Shown here piece by piece: positions 55,671 to 64,000 of a stretch of DNA of 64,000 nucleotides (within the stretch, counting starts at the first letter, position 1; the number at the start of each line of letters is the position of its first letter). This stretch comes from Cubamyces lactineus. Its lineage: Eukaryota; Basidiomycota; Agaricomycetes; Polyporales; Polyporaceae. The position numbers were made by a program, and so were the translations under genes. A model generated the notes under the pieces. It made no database searches, was not told where the DNA came from, and worked only from the letters and a program-made list of their open reading frames with translations. The DNA lies in contig JACDTU010000008.1 of the NCBI GenBank assembly GCA_022376465.1, positions 868,001 to 932,000 on the forward strand, read 5' to 3'.

Positions 55671-57040
55671 CTCGCTGGAGCGAAGTTCGAGGCTTGATGA
55701 GTCTGCGAAGTTCGGTCGTAATTTGCGAACAAAAACTCACCACTGCGAACGAGCGTCACTGCGAGGTGGCAATAGATGGAGTCTCCTCCTCACCTTATAT
55801 ATATACCACCCGCGACAAGATCCGTGAGGGTCCAACATACCCTTCCTCACTTGCACCATCGCGAAGAACTGAAAAGCCTCATGCACATGCTGCTTGCGCA
55901 CCATCGCCTAAACTTGGGTGCTCTTCGATGGGGACCATCAGGCCGATGACCGTCCTCAGTTTAGCCTTATATATCGACAGCGGTAACGGTGAGCCTGCCG
56001 CATGTCGCTGGCAGGCGAGCTCAGTTCAGGCTCTAGAATGACTCCGATGCCCCAGTTTCGTTTGTGCCCCATGCGCCCGCGCTCTACTTTGGTGCTTCCT
56101 CCGTTAGAATGGCCCAAATTTGTTGTCAGTGGTCATGCTCCTCTCCGAGTCATGGGTAGTCTCCCCATGGGCAGAAGTACCGATGCACTCTACTGAGGGG
56201 AGGGACGAGCGCCTAGTCACTACTCAGGGCCAGATACGTCGCAGCGCCGAGTCCCTAGGTGACACCGTGGCCGTCTCACGAGGGCTTTGACTCTTCACGA
56301 GTCATAGACCTAAAGGATCAAGATGCAGAGAGACTGTGTAAGGGTTGAGTCTGGCAGACCCAAAGTCGTGGCTGACGGTGTCGCTCAAGCTGAAGTTGAC
56401 GCGCGCTCCGGGGTCCACAAGGGTCCACAATCGTAGGCGCTTACCAGTGTATCCGCTGTACGCGGTCGATCGGTACGTACGCGTATGAACTACCTAACCC
56501 ATTTCATCGTGCCCATGGACACGAGCGATGCCCACAACCACTGAATGTGACACATATACCCGTATAGACCGCCCATCGGTCCAAAAAACCGGTCCATGGA
56601 TATGGAATCGCGACCAAGCACGTAACGGTACATTGTATGATGCCCCGGCTGCGTGATGTCCGACGAGAGGAGCGTATGTCCGAATGGCAGAGTTGGCCAA
56701 ACACGGAACACAATGAATGCGTAGTACAGGGCGTACAACGTGTGCATGGAAAGTGACATCATGAGAGGATGGGCGTACGACGCACACCTAACAAGCGGCG
56801 ATGAACAGGGATGGTCGCCTCAAGCGAATGAGGTGATGATGTGAATGCGAGACGAATATGATACACATCGTAACGTAGCGTAGAAGATTTGCGCTGGTGA
56901 TACACACATGAGGAAGAACGAGAAGAAGGAGAAACCGACCGAATACGAAGTGCGGTCTATCAACGAGACGGAAGCATCGACAACGAAAGAAGGGGAATCA
57001 ACGACAATCGTATGAGGGAATGACTACCTCCAGCGGAAAA
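55671..57040. other. Intergenic region, 1.4 kb
   Basis: Contains the TATA run upstream of copy B, CT/AG-rich sequence, a block at about 56385-56430 similar to 54294-54345, and the 3' flank of the stress-kinase gene. Open frames near 56490-56790 (-) lack similarity and are not called. Confidence 0.35.
55793..55806 (-). promoter_or_regulatory. TATA element candidate for paralogue B
   Basis: The minus strand reads GGTATATATATAAGG, about 125 bp upstream of the ATG at 55670, a normal distance for a fungal TATA box. Confidence 0.5.
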
Positions 57041-59333
57041 TCAGTCCACCCTCATCGGGCTCATCGGCGTCTCCACTGGTCGGTCGTTGCTGTTCACCGT
57101 ACCGCGAGCGAGTGGACTGCTGCCATGGACACCTGCACCGCCATCCATACCGCGTTTGTGTCTTCGGCCGAGCAACGTCGCCCCATCGAGGTCGAGCTCG
57201 AACGGTTTCGGCCCTCCACCGCCACCACCATTTCGTCGACCTCGATCGCGCTGTCCAGCACGGCCGTCATACGCGTCACCCTGCACAGCACGTTTGGCCG
57301 CGACCTTTGAGCCAGTACCAGCTGGAGCTTGTCTGGGCACCTCGTCCTCTTCGTCGCTTTCGTTGAGGTTCTGTAGGAAGCCACGATTCGCGCCACCCTT
57401 CTGCGCGCGTCGACGGGCACCCTCTTCTTCCATCCTATGTACCGCGTACGTGATGTCGAAGGCCTCCTTCAGCGAGGCAATACCTGGCGAACGCGCTTCC
57501 CGTACGCCACCCCGGGCATCTGCGAGTAGTGGGGAGTCGAGCGGTGCGCGAATGCTAGGTAGAGGAGTAGGTTGAGGGGGTGGTGCAGGAGCAGCAGTGA
57601 TCCATGGATGTGCAAGGAACTCATCGATCGTGTATCGTTGTGCGGGGTCCACGCAAAGTAGATGTGTAATGAGATCCTTCGCTGTAAAAGTATGTCAGCA
57701 AGACGGACTCCTTATCTGAGAAGGATTACGCACCGGACGAGCTGATTGAATCCCACCAGGGGCTCAGGAAGGTGTAATATCCACGCGCCACCTTCTCCGT
57801 CAGCACGTTGATACTCTCGTCATAGAATGGCGGGAATCCGCAAAGTAGGGTATAGAGCACGCAACCCAGAGCCCACATGTCCACACTCTTGCTGTATCGT
57901 TCGTCCTTGACGATCTCGGGAGCAGTGTACCCCACGGTACCGCATGGCGTCATAGTCTGTTCGTCCCATACGACCTTGCTGAGGCCGAAATCGGCAATCT
58001 TGACTCTACCGATACCGCCGCCGCCAACGCCAGGGATGAATTCGCCTTCGTCCTCCTTATCCTCTTCGAACTGCTTAGGTGGTGGATTCTTGGATGGAAC
58101 GATAGGTATCCGTTCGAATAGGAGGTTCTCGGGTTTGATGTCGCGATGGACCACACCGCGCTCCTCGTGTAGATAACGGATGCCCTGCGCAACCTGGACG
58201 ATGACGTGTCGTGCGAGGTTCTCGCTGAAGTAGGTCAACTTGACGATCTGGTGGAAAAGCTCGCCACCTTCCATCACTGGAGCACGCTCAGATGGATCAC
58301 CTGTCACAACATCATCGTGGATACGTACGTTCGAGGACTAAAAAGTAATGTTCCGGTGACTCGAAGAAGGCGAGGAGCTTGACTATTGATGGATGGTTGA
58401 TACCCCGCATGATCTGAACCTCTGAAGGCTACGTCAGCGTACCGGATGCATGCGCTTAGCTCCACCCGTACCTTTGAGAATATTTGCCCTCTACAGATGG
58501 GGAGGGAAAGAACCGTTAGCTTGCGACCCAGAATGACCAGACATGGATGGCACCTCAGTGACCCGCGGCTTCTTTTTGAACTCGCGGTTCAGGTGCTTTT
58601 CGCCAGCCTGCAGCAGCGGCGATCACAGACGCAGGTACATAATGAATGAAGATAGAATGTAATCGGTGGGAGCACTAACCTGCGAGGCGCTCAGCTCATA
58701 CTTGCGGACGACCTTGACTGCAAGCGAAGATGGTTTTCATACGAGATGACGAGGATAATGCTTCGTTCGCCATACCTGCAACCTTCTGGCCTGATCGAAG
58801 ATCGATGGCCTTGTAAACGTTTGAGAATGCGCCACTATGGGTAGAGTCAGAAGCGTTCGTGCAATCACACGATGGGCGGCCATCGCTTTGCGAGAGGAAG
58901 GAACGAGAGAACTTACTCGCCCATCTTCTCTATCAGCTTGTAGTTCTCGAGGCCCTTGTAGAGCGGCATCTTGCCCTTGGCCTCGCGCTCCTCCTGGACG
59001 ATCTGTTCTACGTGTTCCTTATACCTGGGAGACGCCGAGCGCTGTGTTTGCTGCTGTTGCGTCTGTTGAGCTTCTCGGTGCTGCCGACTCTGTTGCTCGG
59101 CACGTTGTTGTTGGGCAAGTTGCTGCTGCTGGGATTGTTGTTGGGTGTATGCGTGTTGGTATGCAGTGTCATCTTGTTGCTGTCTCGTGGAATGGTGATT
59201 CTTGCCGTGTCGGATGAGATCTGGAATGCGCGCGATGCGGAGCGAATTGATTGTCAGCATTGATGATGCCACTGAGGTGACAGACATTGTGCTCACTCTT
59301 GAACGCGTCGACGACGCCTGTACCGGTCGGCAT
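57041..59333 (-). CDS. Srk1/Rck2-type MAPK-activated CaMK-family kinase
   Basis: Predicted 595-aa Ser/Thr kinase. Nine exons: 59297-59333, 58917-59220, 58776-58834, 58680-58717, 58554-58607, 58472-58490, 58329-58421, 57734-58276, 57041-57681. A Gln-rich N-terminus precedes the kinase domain (EKMGDGAFSNVYKA, VAVKVV, VLELMEGGELF, HRDIKPENLLFE, ADFGLS, GTVGYTAPEI). The kinase domain carries an insert between HRD and DFG containing PSKNPPPK and GVGGGGIGR, a feature I associate with fungal Srk1/Rck2. After the catalytic domain, LKEAFDITYAVHRMEEE and a basic/Gly-rich tail follow. Known relatives act downstream of the Hog1/Sty1 stress MAPK and regulate translation and mitotic entry. Confidence 0.88.
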
Positions 59334-60312
59334 GGCTGCGAGGGGGTATGTGTGTATGCGCGAGGGCGGGAAAAGAGAGCGGGTAGTAGCGGGATGCTGG
59401 TGAGGAAGAGAGCCGGAGAAGATTTGAGGGAGGGCAGGAGAAGGGACGCTCCATGGCGTCATTACGCGACGTACGTCATCGGCTCTTTCTGTCAGGCTGT
59501 GTCAGCCCGCCCGCCTCGGCGCCTGCACTTGTCCACAACGCCATCTCCACAACGCCCTCCTGCTCATTCGCCTCCGCCGGGCGATCCTTGGCCCTTGGCT
59601 CCCCTGCCGCTCTAATCCACGTCCTCCTCCTCATCGACCGCTCCATCTGTACCTGCTAGCTTTCGTTTCGGGCGGCGCACAGACTGCGGTCCAGGCTCTC
59701 GAAGAACAGAAATCCCTCTAGGCCGTAAACTTCCGTGACGCACCGGGGAGAGCTGCGTCTTCCTGGGGGCCTGGGTCCACTGGAAAGGAAAGCCTCTTCA
59801 CTCACGGAGGCGTTCAGCAACGCTTCTCCGATGTCTGTCAGCCTGGCACCGATCAATAGCTCCTCCGGGATATACCACAATGTACGCCCTCCGCGACCTT
59901 CTATATCCATTCTTCTCGCATCACACACCCATACATAAGTATTAGCCTCCGGGGCGTATTATGTCAACGTCCGTCATTAGGGCATTCGTCATCTTGCTGA
60001 GTGCTCACATTAGCGACGTGTTGTGGCGTTGCACCACGGTGCTGTGATGGCCACTCGATTTATGGTGAAGAGTGTCTCGTAACACGTGGGGCCCGTGTTG
60101 GCGGACCACGGGCTACGTCGCTACGATCGTGTGGGGCTGCAAATTCCAAACTTTCAACCATGTGTTGCGCTCGGACAGATTTCCACGCTGTTCGACAACG
60201 ACGCTATTCACAAATGTAGTGAAATGCGTATGATATCTGCAAGATAGTAGGCTGTAGTATACAAAATGCGGGCAGGCAAGGCAGGGTGTCCAGATAGAGT
60301 CATCGTCGTCTC
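59334..60312. other. Intergenic region
   Basis: Promoter and leader side of the stress-kinase gene (CT-rich on the minus strand near 59340-59440) and 3' flank of the 167-aa gene. No coding frame is supported. Confidence 0.35.
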
Positions 60313-60991
60313 CTACTTATCCTCAATTTGCTTCTTCATCGCCATGAGGGACTGCACCATACCCTAAGAAGATGGGCAGTGAGTACTGGTGCCTGTGCAG
60401 ACGAGATACCACGACCATATACGCACCTGGGACTGTAGATCAATCCCCGCCTCCTGGAAGGCGGCCGCCATTTTCATCGCACTCTCTCGGATATCCGACT
60501 TCATGAGTAGCCGAAGCATTTCCATCTTGCTCGGCAATTGTCCAGAGGTCACGTCCACACCTATGCACGACCGCAGCGCAACCATCATGCGAACATACAA
60601 ATCGCAGTAGCACCCCGCCCCACCGTCAGCTCCACGACGCACGGCGATCGCATCCGTACAACGAGCACGCACCGTTCGCCTTCAGCTGCTCCACGAACGT
60701 CTTGATGTGCTCCAGCGTCTCCGGCTTGTCCTGCAGCAGCTTGAGCAGCTTTTGCTGCTGCTCGAACATCATCTGCAGGTCCGCATTCCGCGCAGGGTCC
60801 TCCGACGCTCTCCTGAGTGGCGACGACGAGAACGAGCGGGCATGGAGTGCGTCGCGCGCTGGTACCGGTGACGGTGACGAGATGCGGCTCAGGGGATGAC
60901 GCAGCGCAGCGGCTTGTGCGAGTCGGAGCGCAGGGATCGCAAGGGCGCGGGTTAGGGGCAGGTGCAGTTGGCAGATGGCGGTGCGAATCAT
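60313..60991 (-). CDS. Small mitochondrial-type protein, 167 aa
   Basis: Three exons, 60673-60991, 60427-60560 and 60313-60363. The N-terminus has several Arg and Ser residues with almost no acidic ones (MIRTAICQLHLPLTRALAIPALRLAQ ... HARSFSSSPLRR), typical of a matrix-targeting presequence with a cleavage-like SFSSSPLRRAS. The mature part is helical: LQMMFEQQQKLLKLLQDKPETLEHIKTFVEQL, then SGQLPSKMEMLRLLMKSDIRESAMKMAAAFQEAGIDL and VQSLMAMKKQIEDK. No family is recognised. Mitochondrial location is inferred. It is divergent from PSF3 with 243 bp between starts. Confidence 0.75.
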
Positions 60992-61234
60992 CGTGGAGAC
61001 AGACGAAGAGAACGTAGGGACGGAGTACCTGGCTGTAAGTAGGGAGTATCGCAGCCGGGAGCAGAGCGCGCGGAAGGAGAAGAGGCCGTGGGAAAGCGGC
61101 GCGTGGTCGCGTTCTCGGACGCGAGACGCGTCGCGCCGGCTCTTGCTCACTTCAGCCACCATCCTCCTGACACGCCTCTTACTCTTCTCTGCTATCAACA
61201 GTTACTGTAACCACGCCGATAGAAGGCCAGGAAT

Positions 61235-62132
61235 ATGGAGGACGATTACTATAACATCGAATCCATACTGGCAGAGAACCAAAAGATCCAGTGCACGTTC
61301 AAGATCGACATACCGGAGATGGGTCACTTAGACGGCGGAAAGGCTGGCGACGTGTGTTCTCAGCATATACGTATACACAAATGCCAGCGTTCATGACGCG
61401 CACATCTCGCAGCTGAAAGCCCTCACCAAGGCCCAAATCCCGCTCTGGATGGCGTACATTATTATCTTCTCGTAAACGTTGCCCCACCCTCGTCCCGACC
61501 CTCCCACCCTAACCAGAGCTGCCCGGTTGCGGAAATCTACAGAGACTACGCGGACTTCACGATACCGCCGCCGTTCTCCGCCCGAGTGCGGAACGCGCTC
61601 AACGCTGAGCCACGAAGCGTCCGCCTGTCGTCACAAGCCGGGCAAGGCGGTCTGTGGTACGGCTTCGGGCGGCTGATTATGAATTTGTGAGTCCCCTGGC
61701 ACACGCGCGTCACTTCTCTCTGCTCATGCTGAGCAACGAATAGGCTAAACGACAGTTCGGCCAAAGAGTTGTCGGGCGTCCTTACAAAGGTATGTAACGA
61801 CATGTTGTCATGGTGTAGAGTATGTCATTCCATCCTTCTACCCCGATCCTAGACGTTCCGCGCCCGTCTCCCCGAGGTGATTGACCAGGCGCAGCATTTC
61901 GCTTCCCTCCAAGCGGCTGCAGGTCCGTCAAGCGGCGACGCCGGTGCAGCGTCCTTCCGGGAAGGTATGGACGGAACGGAACGCGAGCGTGAGTTCCTTC
62001 CTTCGACGTTCTGACGTAAACTCCACGGCGGTATGGCTGAGATGATCGGGATATGTAGTCTTCCAGCTTGCGCAAGACAGCGCTAAGAAGACCAAGGCGT
62101 GGTACGAGACGAGCGAGCGAGGTAGACGGTGA
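61235..62132 (+). CDS. PSF3: GINS complex subunit Psf3
   Basis: Predicted 191-aa subunit of the GINS tetramer, part of the CMG replicative helicase. Six exons: 61235-61351, 61413-61471, 61543-61686, 61744-61789, 61853-61988, 62059-62132. The start MEDDYYNIESILAENQKIQCTF, then IPLWMAYIIIFS, DFTIPPPFSARVRNAL, GLWYGFGRLIMNL and TFRARLPEVIDQAQHF are characteristic of Psf3. Length matches the family (about 190 aa). Only 103 bp separate its stop from that of the convergent PKR1 gene. Confidence 0.93.
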
Positions 62133-62235
62133 TTCTTGACCATGTGTAGGCCGTATCGGGGCAATGCGATCGTCTACATAGCGGTGATGTAGGATATAAT
62201 GTGTATGATATTGGGTATCGTTGGATGTCACAGGA

Positions 62236-62652
62236 TTACTCGGCTTTCGGTCTCGTATTTGTCTTGTCTTCTGTTTGTTCTCCGTTGGGTTGCGAAGTAC
62301 CCTCTTGGAGGCGCACCTGCTGCAGCTCATGCACGAACCTACGAGGGTGTTAAGTACTCGTCCTTCAGGCCGGAAGCAGGGCAAGAACTACCGACCATTT
62401 CACACTGGCCCACAAGCAGCATTCGATGACCATGAGGAACAGCAGGTGGATGTTGCCGCGCGTCAGGATGAAGAGCGAGAACAGAACGGCAAAGAGCAGG
62501 GCGAATGCACCGTCGAGGATGCGTAGGAAGGTCGGGTTTAGCGACGAGCCAGGCGTGAGGATATTCGAGAAGAATCCCCCATCTGAGGTAGACTCTGGCG
62601 TGGCATTTGGCAAATCCGCCAAAGCAGATGGTGAACCAGCGTCGCTGGCCAT
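62236..62652 (-). CDS. PKR1: V-ATPase assembly factor Pkr1-like
   Basis: Two exons, 62396-62652 and 62236-62338, give 119 aa. The start MASDAGSPSALADLP is the first ATG in frame. The core GFFSNILTPGSSLNPTFLRILDGAF is followed by two hydrophobic helices (ALLFAVLFSLFILT; NIHLLFLMVIECCLWASVKWFV), the Pkr1 pattern of an ER membrane hairpin. The tail is hydrophilic (LQEGTSQPNGEQTEDKTN). Yeast Pkr1 helps assemble the V0 sector of the V-ATPase in the ER. It is divergent from TFC1 with 178 bp between starts. Confidence 0.85.
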
Positions 62653-62830
62653 GGAAATGAATGGTGGTCGAGGACTCGGAGGAGTTGCGTAGGACGTGCA
62701 CGATGGCACAGCTGCCACTGCATTCACGTGATCAAACGCGACCTCTCAATGCGCGTTCGCGCGGACGCGATGAGCTCTTCGTTCTTCCCTCGCTACATCG
62801 CAAGGCTCGCAACTCCCAAGGCGGGCTGCC

Positions 62831-64000
62831 ATGGACCAGCCTCAAGCAGGACCGTCTCAAATCCACTCCGAAGCCGCTATGACTACTAGTGCAGGCGTGA
62901 CAGACGCCAACTCGATACTACAAGACTCAGTTCCTCCGAGTCAGGCTACACCCGCCCCCGAACGCCCTCTCCCGAGCACGCACTTCTACTCTGTCGAGTA
63001 CCCAGGCTATGTCCAACCATCGTCTGCGCCACTTGCCATAGAGCGGCTAGGAGGACCCCACGCGATCGACAGCGCGTTCCGCCGCGCGAGCGGGCGCGAC
63101 AAAGTCGAGTCTCTCCTCGAGCTGCGCCTTCGCCCTGGGAACCCATACGCGCATCCCATCCCCGGGGAGATCGTCCCGACGAGCAACATTGTGCTGAAGG
63201 TGGTGAAGCGGAAGCGGCGACGCAAGGACGACCAAGAAGGGGTGCAGCAAGATGGGGCTGTGGGCGAGTATACGGTGGAAGCTGTGGGGACCGTGCCCAA
63301 GACAGCGCGCTTCAGGAGTATGCCTTCCCTATTTCCAAACACTGGATTATGTCTGAATGAGACATGTACTTGCTCAGGTATGGCGGACTTTCAGTACCAG
63401 CCCGACATGTCGGACCCAGTCGCGCACCTGCGCACGGCCATGGACGCGATGGATGGTAATATGCCCTACCGCAGCCCCTCACGCGCGTATGCTAACATGC
63501 TCTTGCAGTGGATGGTATCCTCAAATACCATATACCTCCAGAAATGGAGGACTATACGATCACCGAGGCAGATCCGTCTGCTATGGAGATCGACCCTCAG
63601 CTCCTCGGCGAAGGAGAGGTCGCGATGTCGAACACGTCCACCAAGACGCGGAGCAATCTTCGGCTGTTTACCCCGCCGCTGTTCAGCCGCCAGGGCGTAC
63701 CACAGAACTACAAGTAAGCGTTACGCACGCTGCCGCAGTGGGTGTATGCTCACAGCTGTTCCTTAGCTACAAAGCCAATCCCGCATCGGTCGAGACGATT
63801 GTCGTGGACGAGGAGACTGGCGAAGAGAAGAAACGGTTGATTAACCGGATGCGATGGAAAGGATACGGTCCCATCGCCATATCATATGCGGACAAAGGGG
63901 TATGTATAGCGACCGGCCACCCCGGACACCGCGCTCACAACACGTCTGCCTATGCAGGTACCAGACAAACCATCTGCTACCGTCGAGGAGCAGCGTAGCC
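62831..64000 (+). CDS. TFC1: TFIIIC subunit tau95/Sfc1 (partial, 3' end outside window)
   Basis: 5' part of the RNA polymerase III factor subunit that binds box A of tRNA genes. Exons: 62831-63317, 63378-63455, 63509-63713, 63767-63899, and 63958 running past the end. The N-terminal Tau95 region starts at STHFYSVEYPGYVQPSSAPLAIERLGG, followed by LELRLRPGNPYAHPIPGE, NIVLKVVKRKRRRKDD, ADFQYQPDM, FTPPLFSRQGVPQNYNYKANP and INRMRWKGYGPI. The order and spacing fit the family dimerisation (triple-barrel) domain. The DNA-binding part is not in the window. Confidence 0.9.

Noticed and set aside
56490..56787. Minus-strand frames with hydrophobic residues
   Set aside because: No Met context, splice pattern or homologue; likely 3' flank of the stress-kinase gene.
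1..64000. Transposable elements, CRISPR arrays, prophage or operon structure
   Set aside because: No transposase, reverse transcriptase or long terminal repeats were recognised, and the gene structure is plainly that of a eukaryotic nuclear genome.

Overview
The window is a piece of a basidiomycete nuclear chromosome, most likely an Agaricomycete (mushroom or wood-decay fungus). The evidence is dense spliceosomal genes with introns of about 50-70 nt (GTRNGT...YAG), pyrimidine-rich leaders, a eukaryotic tRNA-Ile(AAU), and many families typical of Agaricomycetes. No operons, CRISPR arrays or intact transposons are seen. All exon joins were read by eye from donor/acceptor sites, frame continuity and family similarity, so each splice is a model rather than a measurement. 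Where I give exon lists, the phases add up to an open frame.

Layout. 0-6 kb (-): a small NDUFA4-like mitochondrial subunit and the nucleoporin NUP120/NUP160. 6-13 kb: a conserved 157-aa protein (+), a membrane cytochrome-b5-type haem protein of the MAPR class (-) and an RGS/DEP G-protein regulator (-), followed by about 3 kb without a gene. 15.7-25 kb (+): a conserved coiled-coil protein, an alpha/beta-hydrolase-fold protein lacking the usual serine elbow, a decayed copy of its 3' end, and a mucin-like single-pass membrane protein. 25-32 kb: UDP-xylose synthase UXS1 (-), the ribosome-biogenesis factor bystin/ENP1 (+), a 120-aa presumed mitochondrial protein (-), a Fic/Doc-fold gene (+), and a truncated inverted paralogue of the membrane protein (-). 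32-44 kb: NOP9 (-), NCS6 (+), an unrecognised gene (-), a protein-kinase-like gene (+) and NOP58 (-). 44-52 kb (+): a secreted serine carboxypeptidase, an Rds1/ferritin-like secreted protein, tRNA-Ile(AAU) on the minus strand, and an EAF-family elongation factor. 52-56 kb (-): two tandem paralogues of an unrecognised family. 57-64 kb: a Srk1/Rck2-type stress kinase (-), a small mitochondrial-type protein (-), GINS subunit PSF3 (+), PKR1 (-) and the start of TFIIIC subunit TFC1/Sfc1 (+), which runs off the end.

How the parts relate. Most genes are housekeeping. Three nucleolar pre-rRNA/snoRNP factors (ENP1, NOP9, NOP58) and a tRNA-thiolation enzyme (NCS6) lie within about 16.5 kb, and several neighbours share short divergent promoters. 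The accessory material lies at 20.4-25 kb, 29-32 kb and 52-56 kb: duplicated, inverted, truncated or decaying lineage-specific genes. The most unusual spot is 30.6-31.8 kb, where a compact Fic-motif gene abuts a membrane-protein paralogue cut off after its fourth exon.
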